The position numbers were made by a program, and so were the translations under genes. Below the pieces are notes generated by a model. The model had not been told where the DNA came from. It did no database searches and saw nothing but the letters and a program-made list of their open reading frames with translations. DNA of 64,000 nt, taken from the NCBI GenBank assembly GCA_023897205.1, contig JAHWDD010000003.1, forward strand, positions 3,909,665-3,973,664, written 5' to 3'. Below, one piece after another: positions 1-11,945 of this stretch (its first letter is position 1; every line of letters begins with the position of its first letter). This DNA comes from Exophiala sp. HKRS030 (lineage: Eukaryota > Ascomycota > Eurotiomycetes > Chaetothyriales > Herpotrichiellaceae).

Positions 1-689
1 AGGGATGGAATTCTCAAGGTAGCAGGAAATTGTGTGTTCTGGATCAATTTTGTTTTCATTGGTCAACCACTTGCCGCCATGTTATATTTCTTTGCTTTCA
101 ACAGGAAGCACGCTGAGATAAGCCTGGGTACAGATTCTCAAAGCTGGTTCACAAAAGGCTGGTTTCAGTAGAAGAGCATAGAAGATTCAATGTACAAAGA
201 GACACTCCTTAACATGGAAGAGATAGTTATGAACTCAGACTTATAGTAATCAATAGTGGTCAAACGTGTCTCACCATCGTCGAGTAACTATTAAGATCGA
301 ACCATTGCCCCTTCAAGGGCGGTGTGAATTAGTCACGTGACAAAGCTATTGAAACGTTGGCGAGGCTGGCATTCTTGACGTCTTCAAATGGTCGAATCTG
401 AACGTCTTTCAACTCCGACGCGCTTCAACCACATATCATTGTTCACATTGAAAGTCCAAACTTGTTGGCATTAAAGTCGCTGTTCTTGTGAGATTCACCA
501 TGATAACTTGGCGAGTTCAGACTAGCGACTAAGAGTTTTTTGCGGTTTCGCATAAGCTTTAATTCGATGGAAATTGTGCATGACAAGATCTTACCATACG
601 GCACATCCTACGTTGCAGTACACGGCGAGCATCACCATTGAGCACCCCCCTAAATCTTTCTCAATCAATGTACCCGGAACTGTCCCAGC
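1..689. other. Intergenic, upstream of PFS2
   Basis: No supportable gene is seen here. The only open frames are short and lack family resemblance. The stretch next to position 690 is presumably the PFS2 promoter and 5' leader; I see no clear regulatory site. Confidence 0.5.
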
Positions 690-2775
690 ATGGCCTCTAA
701 TTACGATGATTTGCAAGGAGGCGACGCTGGTGGATTTCGCAAACGCCGACCACGCCCGACTACCGACTATGGAACATCAATGGTCCAATGGATCAGCCAC
801 CGCAAACCTTCATACAAGGGATCGTGGCACTATGAACAGGAACGACCCAGCCTCAGCTATGTAGTTGATATTCTCCCCCACATGCGCGACATGACGCGCC
901 GGCAGAGTCAATACCAACTCGACATCTACACACTTCTCTGGGCAAATCGAAGAAACCCGTCACCGTCGTGCGATGGATGCCTGAAGGTCGACGTTTACTG
1001 GCAGGAGTCCATAATGGGGAGTTCATGCTTTGGAACGGCATGTCTTTCAATTTCGAGACTGTCACTGTCATGGGATCGAGTTCTTTACGTGCCGCGGAAT
1101 GGTCGAATCGGAAAGATTGGCTAGTTGCCGCCAATGATGAAGGGATGGTATATTATTTACAGCCGACGTTGAATAATCCACACCGTTTCAAAGGCCACGA
1201 TGCTCCAATTCGAGATCTAGCCTTTGCTCCTAGCGACACCAAATTTGTCACGGCTTCCGACGACAACACACTGAAGATCTGGGATTTTGTCTCATCGAGC
1301 AATGAATCGACGTTCAAAGATCATGGTTGGGACGTCAAAGCCTGTGATTGGCATCCGACCAAAGGCCTCGTGGTCTCCGGCAGCAAAGATCATAGCGTAC
1401 GTCTCTGGGATCCACGCACAACCCGAAACCTCACCACACTCCACGGACACAAAAATGCCATCACCGCCACCGTCTTCTCTCGCCTGCGCGATCAATTACT
1501 CGCGACATGTGGTCGCGACGGACAGACGCGCATTTTCGATATTCGCATGATGCGTGATGTGGCAATTCTACGAGGCCACGACAAGGGCATCACAACACTA
1601 TCGTGGCATCCAATTCACGCCTCGGTCGTATCCACTGGCGGCGACGATGGATCTCTTAACACCTACCTCCTGACCGAGCCCAATACTCCAGCCGGTATCT
1701 CATCCACGACCATCTCTCCATACTCAACACCTGATCCACGCTCGGCCCCTGCTCAGTCAATCTACCCGGCACATCGAATACCCCACGCACACGAATCTTC
1801 AATTTGGTCTCTGGACTGGCATCCGCTCGGCCACATTCTCGCCAGCGGCAGCAACGACCATTACACGCGATTCTGGGCCCGCAGTGAACCGGGATCTACA
1901 ACATGCTTCAAGGACCAATTCCACTTGGGCGAAGAAGGCGCCGAGGCTCAAGGCACATGGGATCGCAAGTTCGGTAAACGACAGGCGCGAGAGCTAGAAG
2001 AACAGGAGGAAATGGACGAGGCTGAGGTTTTGGAGGACCAAGCTCAACAGCAGCAGCAAAGCCTCCAGTTCCAGCAACAGCAGGGCATCGGTGGCGCCGG
2101 CCTTCCTGGTCTGAGCATTCCAGGCCTACCGGGTCTAGGCCAACCATCCTTACCTGGCTTGACCTCTGGTCCACCTCAACTCCCATTCCCACCTCCCACC
2201 CTCAACGGCGCAGGCGGCGCACCTGCCCCACCACCTCCATACCCCGGAGGCTTCCAACAACAACACCAACAGCTACAACACCCGTCGCTACCACTCCCAC
2301 CACCTCCGCTGCCAAACTACACCAACATGCCGACTCCGCTCGCGCATCTCCACCATCCGCCGCCTCTCCCCTTCCCTCCCCCTGCCGGCATGGACCCAGA
2401 CTCGCTGCAACAACTCATCTCCCGCGCCCAAGCCCAAGCCCAAGCCGGCACCCCTCACCAACAACACGGCGCACCACCCCCTCCTCCCCGCCAACGGGAT
2501 TCCCTGGCTTCCCCAGTGGGTTTCCTGGCCCGCCGCCACCGTTGCCTGCACCAGGTCTCGTTGGGGCTGGTGCTGGTGCTGGTGCTGGTGCGCCAGGCGG
2601 TATTCCAGGCTTGATCAACGGATCTGCAACCGCTGGTATACCTGGTGGTGGTGTCCCAGGGTTAGGCGGCGGGGCTGTGGGAAATGATTCGCAACGCCGT
2701 AGAGCGCCTTTGCCCAGCCAGCAGGACGGCTTCAAGGCCGAGCAGGCACGCGGCAATTATCGCGTTGCTAGATGA
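690..2775 (+). CDS. PFS2: Polyadenylation factor subunit 2 (WD40), two apparent frameshifts
   Basis: This is the fungal Pfs2/WDR33 homologue, a WD40 subunit of the nuclear cleavage and polyadenylation factor that helps position the pre-mRNA 3' end. The N-terminus has the family's RPTTDYG and [13 protein letters not shown] segments. WD repeats run from about residue 93 to 400, with typical strings such as [23 protein letters not shown] and SGSNDH. The tail (about 450-695) is rich in Gln, Pro and Gly. The frame breaks at the C5 run 875-879 and again at the C5 run 2477-2481. One missing C at each restores the family's [19 protein letters not shown] segment and a continuous GFPG-rich tail, giving 695 codons plus stop. 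No intron signal fits either site. The ATG at 690 is the first in frame with conserved sequence. Identity is certain; whether the breaks are real is not. Confidence 0.93.
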
Positions 2776-3700
2776 TCCGCCACCGACTTGGAGGTTTGGA
2801 TCGGATGACATCGAATCGATTGTCGTGGTGCCTGCGGTGCATGGTGTGCGTGGATATGCCAGCGCAGGCGTAGCATGCAAGAAAGAAATGGGCGATGCGG
2901 GCGTGAGAGGAGTTTGCGCATAGCAGAGTATTTACCTTTCCCAGGTAGTACCTACCGTGTTTAGGTCGGCTTGGTCGATTAGCTAGGTCTGTGGCCCGAG
3001 AACGCTGTCTGCGCTCATATCTAACCGCGCCACCCAACGACGAGAGAACATTGAATACTGAGTTCTTAAATTACAGCCTGGACGGCTCGACAGCTAGACG
3101 GAAATCGTGTCAAATACCAAGAGCCCTACCTATCCGCCGATGAAAGGCCGTGCAATTTGGTTGGTTGGTTGGTTGGTTAGCTGGGTAGGGTGCGTGCAGG
3201 GGATGGGGATGGGGATGGTGATGGTGATGTGATGTGATGTGATCGAGGTCGTGCACGAGACAAAAAGAAATGGAAGGTTTCAGCTGCTTGATTGCTTGAT
3301 TGCTTGCTTGCTTACTCGCTCGCCGGGGATTTCTCTTGCTTCCGGGGCTAACCGCGCCCGACTTGGTTTTCAGTGATTCACTTGATACAACGAGGCAGGG
3401 GACTTCGAGGGTGGGAGGTGGGAGGTGGGAGAGGATAGTTGCCTGGTCGAATGGATTGACTCATTGAGTGAGTGAGGGAGTGAGTGTGAGTGATGCTGTG
3501 TGACAGATAGCGAAAACCAGGAAATCAGGGATCAAAAACTGCAATCACAAAAATGTTTCTTCATGTCGCCTTCTAGCTGGGTCGAGTATTACAGTGGACG
3601 AGAATGCGATGTTTTGCTCGCGCTGTGCTACTGGGGCGAAAATATGGTGATATCAAGACGGAGGGGTTATGGGTATTGTGTGACTAAGTAACTATGTAGT
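2776..3700. other. Convergent intergenic region with microsatellites
   Basis: This lies between the convergent 3' ends of PFS2 and SWD3. It holds a dense set of simple repeats: (TTGG)n near 3157-3178, GATGGG/GATGT repeats at about 3201-3243, TTGATTGC/TTGC repeats at about 3285-3318, GGGAGGT repeats at about 3410-3432 and GAGT repeats at about 3464-3492. No gene is seen. Confidence 0.6.
3157..3492. repeat. Cluster of five different microsatellites
   Basis: Five short imperfect tandem repeats with units of 4-7 bases follow one another within about 340 bases: GGTT, GATGGG then GATGT, TTGATTGC/TTGC, GGTGGGA and GAGT. They are separated by unique sequence, so this is a hypermutable 3'-flanking region and not one array. 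Confidence 0.7.
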
Positions 3701-5292
3701 CTATGCATCGTGGTTTGGAGTGTCAATGTCCATGCCGTTGAGATCAGAGCCGCCCGCGGCAATGGCCTGTTCATCGTCCAGGCCCAATGGCATGTCCATG
3801 TCCATGTCCATATCCATATCATTTGACTTGATATGATTAGGGCCGTGCTCACCTCGGATCCCGTTTTCTCGTGTAGCTTCTCCGTCTGCGCTCCAGATTC
3901 GGATGTCTCTGTCTTTGCCCACACTGACGAGCAAGCCTGTGCCGTCTTTGGTTCGGCCAAAGTCCATTGCTAGAACGACATCTTTGTGCCCTTTGCCTCT
4001 CCAAAGGATGTCTTTGGTGACCACGTCCCAGACTACTACGTCCCCGTCTTCACTACCGCTTGCGACAAATGCTTCGGTGTCATATCTCTTGCCGTGGCCG
4101 ACATCTTTGATGTAACTGCCCATGACTCCACCTAAACTGAAGTTTTGGTTGGTGTGTCCCTGATAAGTTTTGACACAAGTGCCTTCGATGTACCTCCATA
4201 ATCTGATGGAGGAATCCAAAGTCCAGGCCAAGATGAACTTTCCGTTTGGAGAAAACCGCACATTAGTGACAGCTTTTCGGTCTTCATCAACGAGAGTCCT
4301 TAAACATTGCCCCGTGCCTGAGTCCCAGATGCGAATCAAACCATCAGCCGCACATGAGCAGACCATACTACCGTCATGCAGAAAGTCGACGCCTCCGACT
4401 GGATCAGAGTGGGCGGGCAAAGAGCGCATGACTCTTCCGGAACGTACATCCCATAGGAAAACCGCTTCGTCAAAAGAACCAGACACCAGCATGTTACCCT
4501 TCGGGCTGAAGGCGAGGGAGTAGACGTAGTTGCTGTGGCCCATGAGTGGTGAGGGAGAGATAGGGAAATCTGAGGATAGAGGAGACCATAGAAGAATGGT
4601 TTTATCATCAGAACCTGAAGCCAGTGTGTATGGGGGACCGACAGGTGACCAGGCTATTGCATTAATCCCCGCGAGGTGGGCACGGAGAGTGCGGAGGAGT
4701 TTGAAGGGTGTAGAAGTGGTTGGATTTTGAGGAACCGAATATATTTTGATTGCATTATCGGCACTCCCCGTGGCAAGAAGTGTCATGTCTGGAGAGAACT
4801 TGACACAAGTAATTCCTCGATCATGGGCGCGAGTGAGGGTGGACAGAGATGTGAAGGTCAAGGACTTGCTTGGTGGTGGTGTGGGACGGGATTTCTTCTC
4901 ATTGTCCTCTTTCTCTATTGGTGAATATGATCTCGAGCGAGACCTAGAGCGAGAATTGGAATGCGAACGAGAACGCGACCGTGAAGAGGAGGGTGAGGGA
5001 GACTGTGAAGCCCTTCGATCATGATGTTCGGGGCAGAGTCGTAGGCGGAGTTCCCTGATGGACTGCGACTCGTGCGATTTCGACTTTCGGAGCGACGGCG
5101 CTGTGGCGAAGGGCCTCTACTGTCGTCTCTGCTTGAAGAGGGAGAATAACTCCTGCGCCTGAGGCCATCTGATTTTGAAGGACCGGGTTTCGCGTGACGT
5201 GGTGGTTGACGAGAGATTGATCTACGGGAGGAGGAAGAGTCGATGCTTGAAGTGCGGCGTCTTTTATTTGGTTTGTAGTCGTCTTGGTCCAT
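3701..5292 (-). CDS. SWD3: COMPASS subunit Swd3/WDR5 homologue, one apparent frameshift
   Basis: A WDR5/Swd3-type WD40 protein, the propeller subunit of the Set1/COMPASS histone H3K4 methyltransferase. The N-terminal 125 or so residues are basic and SR-rich (many RS dipeptides). The propeller begins with LTRAHDRGITCVKFSPD near residue 146 and shows repeats such as LASGSDDKTILLWS and VSGSFDEAVFLWDVRSG. A short acidic tail has an alternating Asp-Met run encoded by a hexanucleotide repeat at about 3795-3825. The start ATG at 5290-5292 opens the SR-rich frame. That frame joins the propeller frame only if one G is added to the G4 run at 5030-5033 (GCCCC on the coding strand), giving 530 codons plus stop. 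A TTG start at 4861 would avoid the break but lose the SR region, which remains open and biased in codon content, so I favour the long form. Confidence 0.88.
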
Positions 5293-6298
5293 GGTCGAAG
5301 AGGTGTCAGATGATTTGGGGAATATGAGTGTCGGGAGCGACGGTGAGGTTCACGATAAAACTGCCATAGATTGCTGTTTCAAGACAAGACAATTATTGTT
5401 TGGCCGGGAACAGATTCCAGAATTCTCAAATCGCGTATTCCTTCAACGGCGAAGACGTGGAGAGGAGCGCAGGCACGTGACAATTTTGGATCATGCCGCT
5501 TTACACATCAACGACATCACTTCGTAACGACATGTGGACGACTCATTCCGAATTTTGTTTTAACCTGTGTACGGAGGTCATATATGCAAGTATAATCCAA
5601 TCCTAAGCCCTCAAAGTGGCCTGATGTCCACGAGACTACCGGTGCCACGGTATTAGATCTTCGTGGTCTTTCACAAGACGCTTAGGTCGGTGGATAGGTG
5701 GTGATTTGGCGGGACCGCTTCGGGTTTCTTACGCGATCAAGGCCCAACCTTTACAAAGTTTTGTGGCTGCAATGCCTTGACTCGTGCAGGTCCAAAAGTC
5801 TGTTGGCGAACCGATAGCTATCTCAACGAATGCGACTTTTCTACCTTGGCTAGCGACGTTTCACTCCATCGAACTTTGTTGTTTTCGTTATCTGATGGAC
5901 CCGCAACGACCGTAAAATATGCGGGTAGCCGACCTATGCATTATCAACTTTACCTTGGCCATGGCCAGGGGTCGTTTCATATCGTGCATTCTGGAATGTC
6001 ATCTCGCTTTAACACGATGATGGGAGGGATCGCTCAAGTGATGCAAGTTACTCCAGGCGCTAGGTGACCGGTGAGGTCCAGATTGGTTCGTACTATCTAT
6101 ACCTTGTCGGCACTGTAGCAGTATTACATCCAGTACAAGGAAGCAGTGTTTCCAGTCCGGCAAGGAGTTGGCAAGGTGGAACGAGTCGTGCCAGATGCGG
6201 TTCCTTCTCAGAGGTTTGAAAAAGTAGAATGTGCAGTTTGAGGAGCCAGGATTTGAGGCTCGCGCTCCATCCTGCACACTCGTGCCTCATGTTTGGAC
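5293..6298. other. Intergenic region
   Basis: No gene is supportable here. Open frames at 5777-6067 and 5999-6277 resemble nothing I recognise and have no conserved motif. The part near 5293 is the likely SWD3 promoter. Confidence 0.5.
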
Positions 6299-7089
6299 TT
6301 AGTTGACCTTTTTGGTGGATGTTGCTTGTCCTGCTGCGATCTTCAAGACGGTGGAAAGCTCATCGTAGGCTAGATATAGCACCCAGAAGGGTATGAAGAC
6401 CCAGAGCATGTTGAAGAAGACCAGATAGAGCCAAAGATAGACGGGATCTTCTCCGGCCAGGTTGGTGTTTCCACTTAGCCACTCGGGAGCAAAGGTGATG
6501 AAGCCACCATACAATTCGCCAGTGGCTAAGATTATGGCGACAAACCACAGGCGGGTGTGGAACTTGGCCTTGAGCTGGGGAGTGGTGGCTTTGATGGTTT
6601 TTGCAATAAGATAGCAGACATAGACCGCGGCGGGGCCAGCGAGTCCAACCGTCAACAACTCAATCGACATGACAGTCAAGTCAGCTCCTCCCCACCTCCG
6701 ATCGGCCTTGGCGTATTCCTGCCATAGTCTTGCCATTGGGGCTTGTGAATATAATGCTCCATGCCGTCTGTCTGATCGATTGTATAAGAGTGGAAGCCTT
6801 TCTACTCCTCTGGAAGCCGGGTGGGGATAATCGGAGGTGGGACGGGGAGGTCGACGTAGGAGAAGAAGCAATGATAGAGATAGCTGCCTTCTATTATGAA
6901 GTGTGTAAGGAAGTCGTAGGCATGCCACAGGAAGAGATAGTAGTATCTTTTGGGAGTGTGTTTTGGTAGCGCATAAGCGGCTAGTGCTTGAGCAGACGGC
7001 ATGAGAGAAAAGGCGATGGCCAGCGAGATGGCAGTGCCCGAGTCGAGAGTGAAAGGAGGTGACGTCGTCGGTACCACCGCCGACGCCAT
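6299..7089 (-). CDS. EBP-family (EXPERA) sterol delta8-delta7 isomerase homologue, one apparent frameshift
   Basis: Multi-pass membrane protein of the emopamil-binding protein family, which in animals and plants isomerises the delta-8 sterol double bond in the ER. Visible family motifs are THFIIEGSYLYH (the EBP H-x3-EG helix), RLWQEYAKADRRW, an SIELLTVGLAGP helix and ATGELYGGF, in EBP order. Several hydrophobic helices are evident. The ATG at 7087-7089 (MASAVVPTT) is the first true ATG; an upstream TTG is less likely. The N-terminal frame ends prematurely near 6802 and the C-terminal frame takes over. One missing base in about 6812-6830, best in the G4 run 6823-6826 (CCCC on the coding strand), joins them into 263 codons plus stop. 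No plausible intron fits. Fungi usually rely on ERG2 for this step, so the substrate of this homologue is open. Confidence 0.82.
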
Positions 7090-8789
7090 GGCTAATTGTG
7101 TCTGTTGAGGATAGGACAATTGAAGTGGAATCTGCTATGCAAGACAAGACAAATGGAACTTGATATTTTTCAACTCTGCAGTCTAAACTCGAAAGTCAGG
7201 GCAGGCACGGAGGACGGAGTGGTTAGAGTACTCCGTAGTTACTCGTTCGGGATCCCGGGGTGGACCTGGTCATGTTGGCTAAGTACCTAGTACCTAGTAC
7301 CTAGTGGTAATTGGCTCTGGGCCCTTTGGGGGACCCTCTGGCGTGCGTCGCTGCAGTCTCGTGCCTGACGATGTTACCCAGGCGTGGCCATGAGGGGCAT
7401 AGGCCAGCTACAGTTGGTTAGAGGCTTAACTAAGACGACCACTCCGGCACCTATCCGAAGAGCTCACGCAACCTTAGCGGCTGGGAATGCACGGATGCAT
7501 ACTGCGTGACCATGGTAAAAGTGACCACATGCCAGGCTACAGTGTATGCATGGGATTAGCTTCCCCAGCTTTTAGCAAGAATGATCCAGCGGATAGATGC
7601 GAAGAGTCATCCGCGCTTTACTCGATCCACGTTGCATCATCGACCATCCTGGCAATGTCACGGTTCAAGATGCTAATTGCTTACCAGTTACAATCGAATT
7701 GGTCTGGTCGAGGCCTTATGCCTTCCCCACGTTCGCTTAACCGCCGAGCCGAAGACCGTTTGTCAAAGGTTAGACCATTATGTCGAGAAGGGTGGACTAA
7801 ATTATACGGAGTAGCAGTGCAGGACACTGACGTTGTTCGTACCCAAGGCATTCCGTACTCGGTAATACCGAAGACTGTTACTAGTTACCTAAGTGAGGTT
7901 AGTTGGTGAGGTTCTAAGTTAGTGAGATACTCACAGATACTCTTGCAAGTTCCTTCCTCTAGCTTCCCACGGGTTCCCCAACAAGTGACTTGTTTCTCCG
8001 CTCGCCGCTTGAACCCCACCAACTACCACGATTGCCACCACAGCCTTGAGCTGCCTTCTCTGTCAACCCTCCTGCCTCTTGATCCTTGGATTTTTGGTTA
8101 AGTGAGTGCTAGTCTGATTCTAAGTACCTAGTGCCTAGTAGTCTCTCACAGACCAACATCGAACAGTACTAACTAGGTACCAAGGAAACCAACTAGCTAG
8201 TTAAGTAGTTGGTTAGTTAGTTAGTTAGTTAGTTAGTGATTTAGAACCCTCTTAAACTCTCGCGCCTTCAGCTTTTCCTCGCCCTCTTCCCCGCACCCGC
8301 ACCTTGTTTCCTTGGCCCCATCTTGCGGTCGTCCTACCACCTTCCGTACTTGCAGGGACGACTCGGTGGGTTGCCTTTGATTCACTCTTTCCACCACATG
8401 CAAAAGTCGCACATTTCACTCTCCCACTCTCTACCTCTGCCTTTGAGCCTGTCCTTATACCCGTTGTTCCCAGTCCTTGACATCATCCAGATTCTCGAAT
8501 ATCTGTCGACGCTTTACCCTTTTCTCCTCCACATACAACAGGCTTTATTGCGCTGTAGAACTCGTACCCTACATCGAAGCCTCTCAATCAGTCAGCCAAA
8601 CATGACCATGACTCAAATCTGCTGAGCTCCTCCCACGACCGTCCAGCAGTGGTCTGAGAGTTATGTCTTGACTTTGACGAGCTCACTCTTGCTCGAGCCG
8701 CAGATCTATCCTTGCCCGACTTGCGCTCGCTCATCACCCGTCCCACACCCATACCCATACCTATATCCATACCTTTCCACGACATATGA
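7090..8789. other. Divergent intergenic region and long leader of the Zn2Cys6 gene
   Basis: A 1.7 kb promoter region between the divergent EBP homologue and the Zn2Cys6 regulator. It holds a heptamer repeat (TACCTAG x3, 7284-7304), two TACGGAGTA-type 9-mers (7229-7237 and 7805-7813), a GTTA repeat (about 8210-8236) and a CT-rich stretch from about 8240 to 8600 that looks like a fungal 5' leader. A 100-codon frame at 8323-8625 in the CT-rich part is probably a composition effect. Confidence 0.5.
8206..8236. repeat. GTTA tetranucleotide repeat
   Basis: About seven near-perfect copies of TTAG/GTTA in tandem. They lie roughly 550 bases upstream of the Zn2Cys6 start codon, just before the CT-rich leader. 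Confidence 0.75.
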
Positions 8790-10795
8790 ATGGCAGAGTC
8801 TCCCGACGACTTGGCTGCCACTGGCGCTGCTATCGACTCTCTTCTTCCATGTGATGCCTGTCGCCGGAGGAAGGTCAAATGCTCAAAGTCGGAGCCTTGC
8901 GATCGATGTCTGTCCGCCGGCTTGAGATGCACAAGAGACATTGCCAGAAAAAAGAGGGCCCCAAGAAAGGCTCAGGTTCAGTCATTGCCAAACTGCGCGA
9001 TGAAACCCTACATGCCACTGCTCAGGATCCCAACCTACCTCCTTTCGATTTGTCTGGTTTGCGACTACAGATGCCCTCGTTAAACCGAGCCATATCTGGT
9101 GACAGTCCCCTGGCATCACCTTTGTCTTCTCCTTCAAGCTCGCATTTTGGCGACACGTTTCTTCCCACGTCAGATCTTCCCAATCTTCCTGTCCCTCGAT
9201 CAGTTCCTCTGGGAATGCAGAATGGGAATCATTTCGAGCCTGGTGCTCATACCGCCTTCTCCCAAGGAGGCATCCAGCTCCCTGCTTCCTGGCAAATGCA
9301 GCCTTCGGATCAACTTCTCTTTCAAGCCCCAATATCACCAACTGGCTATGTATCGGTCAGTGATTTGGCTCAGCAAATCTTTCCCGAGTCTCTCCCGATC
9401 TCTGCTCAGAACCAGAATTCTATCCCTCCTCAATCATATGCACAGACCCCTTCAAGGACTTCGACACCTTTGACCATGCCCACTTCATTGGATGCAATGC
9501 TCAAGACCAATGCTGTGTCACCTTCAACCACAACGAGTTCACCAATGCCTAACTATGGTCCTAAGTATCTTTATAGAAGTGATTCCGGTAACCTTGCCGT
9601 TGAGCCAAGAATTCAATCCCTGGCTTCAGAGTTTGGCATGTCCGCATATCTCATGTCACAGTGCATTCGCCAGTATTTCAGACATTTATACCCGATTCGA
9701 CCCATGATTCACGAAAGCACCTTCCATCAGCGCATGCAGTCTCCTGAAGATCTCGGTCTCGAAGAGAAAGTCCTCATTCTTTCGCTATGTGCCATGACCG
9801 TCCTCCATGCCGCACCTCAGTCAGACCTTAGCCTCGAGAAGAAAATGCAGCTTGGCAAGCAATTTCTCGACCTTTGCTTCTACCTCCGTAGCAACGTCGA
9901 CTGGACGGAAAATGCAACGCTTCTTTCCGTCCAAGCAAGCTACCATATCTGTGTGGCGCTGTTCGAGCTCAAAAAACCGCGAGCTCATCATTTTTATATT
10001 CGAGAAGCTATAGGTCTTGCTATAGATCTGGGCTTGCATCTAGATTCTACCTATCTTCATATGGACGACATTCGCGCTATATGTGCTCGACGCACTTTTG
10101 CAATACTTTTCATCACTGAAAGAGGTCTCGCCATTCTTCGGAACAAGCCAACACTAATCACGAGGATTCCGCGTTTATCAACCGAATATTTCGATGAACA
10201 GGATGGTATCGTCCTTGCCGGATTCTCTGCCCTCGTCAATCTATTTTCTATCCTTGATGAAAAATTCGTCCGACTGTGGAGTAGCAGTGTTGAGGATGAA
10301 GCGCCCTCCACAGAACCAATTGACAACATCGCTGCCTTACAGCATGGCCTGAACGAAATGGCTTTCGACAACTTCGCCATGACAGACATCCAACAGGCAG
10401 ATGTCTTCATCACCCGTCACTGGCTTCGCTTGATCTTCTGGCAAGCATCTATGCGTCAAGGTCTCATCAGCTACAGTGCATCGGACCCCATATTTTCATC
10501 ATCCTACCCGATTATCATTGCAAAAGACCTGTGTATGTCCATCAGCGACTTGTCCTACGAGGCCATATTGGTTCATGGTCTGGGAATCTTCGAAAAACTG
10601 TTTGAAGTCGCTTATACTCTGATGGATGCTTTGACCATTGCCAATGTTAGTTGGAGTGAGAGTCGCGAACTGAAATACCTGTTTGATCTTCTAGCTGCAA
10701 GTCCTAACAGTCAGAGTACGTATGTCAAGATGCTCGCAACAAAGATTGAGACCGAGAGGAGTCGCCCCGGAAGTCCTCACGGATTAGTGTCATGA
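8790..10795 (+). CDS. Zn2Cys6 transcription factor with fungal_trans domain, one apparent frameshift
   Basis: Nuclear zinc-cluster regulator. The binuclear cluster is complete: C21, C24, C31, C37, C40, C47 in the C-x2-C-x6-C-x5-C-x2-C-x6-C pattern. It is followed by a basic linker (RKKR then GPKKGSGSVIAKLRDE) of the kind seen in maltose/sugar activators. The middle homology region starts with QYFRHLYPIRPMIHESTF, typical of the fungal_trans domain, and includes TERGLAILRNKPTLI. The zinc-cluster frame and the long downstream frame meet only if one G is added to the GGG at 8956-8958 (AGAGGGCCCC). That gives 668 codons plus stop with no intron. The linker motif suggests, but does not prove, a carbon-source regulator. 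No obvious target gene lies next to it. Confidence 0.9.
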
Positions 10796-11945
10796 TAGCA
10801 AGAAAGATTTGAATTGGCTAACTTTGGGTGTTGCCATACATATGGAATGCGCATATTCGGATGAAAGTAGGAGACATGTTTCATAATACCCAGCTTTGTC
10901 AGTAGATGTGCATAGCAATGACGTTGAGCTTTATTCGAGTGTCGATTAGGTAGATGAATGTCGATATGTCTTCGGGTCCCTCGACCATTGGAATACTCAC
11001 ATGTCTATTGCCGCGTGACCGCCATAATCATTGATTCACTTTCGTGTGACGTACGTTCGATAGAAGACGCCTGTGTGACATGAATCATTATGACTGGCCG
11101 CGATCGTCGTCACGTCGTGTGAGCCCAGTGGCCGTGGAAAAGAAGAAATGGAAGACCTTCGTCCTCGAAAGCGCTCACCATCGCCGCTGGCCCCTTCTTC
11201 ACATGCACAGGGAGTACTGTGGATCCTCCTGAATCCATCCAAGTAGTTCCTAGACACAGAAGTTCGTTCATGCAGTTTCCCCACCTTTTCGCCGTCGACA
11301 CTATCGACCACATATCAAATATCGGTTAAACCCTGGCTTTGCGCAAGACGCCTAGATATACTCCATTAGACGCGGATGCTTGAACTCTTGGACTTGATGT
11401 GGGATGGGTGGCGGCAGCGCAGTTGTACAGCATTGGTGTAGTCGTTGTCATCGTTGCAGTCGTGATTGTGTCGTTTTTGTCGTCGAAACCGCCGGATTAA
11501 TGTGGCTTTCAATTCGTGGTTCACATGTCTCATGTTGCTCTGTTCATTGGAGTGCTGTGTCAGTCAAGTTAGAACGTCGGTTTGCGGCGAGGTGGATATC
11601 GTGAGGCAGGTGTTAGAATTCTTTATAAGTGACAGGCGACAGGCGGCCGAAATGTGAGTCTGTTCTCCACCTTAAGAAAATTTGCCTGAGCATCAGACAA
11701 TAATCTCTAGCGGGAATAAACTGTAGTTATCAATCCCCACCTTGATCTTTGGAGTGTGTCCTGGGCTGAGCTGAGATACATCTTGTAGAGAGGAGTGTGT
11801 GATTAGGTTTCCTCGTACAGTACTTGAGAGACTGATCGTACAAAGTGATCTGGTTGGGCCATTCCGACGAAGGCGTCAGCCGTGTTGCGAATGTTAGTAC
11901 CTTTATTTCGTCCCAGTGGTTGAGGTATCTGGATCTGCTGGGTCG
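10796..11945. other. Convergent intergenic region
   Basis: Between the 3' ends of the Zn2Cys6 gene and OMA1. Open frames here (for example 11036-11313 minus, 11404-11604 plus) have no recognisable content. I see no gene or repeat of note. Confidence 0.5.

Noticed and set aside
8323..8625. 100-codon frame upstream of the first Zn2Cys6 gene as an upstream gene
   Set aside because: It lies in a CT-rich leader, is dominated by Ser/Leu/Pro/His from composition, and has no recognisable motif.
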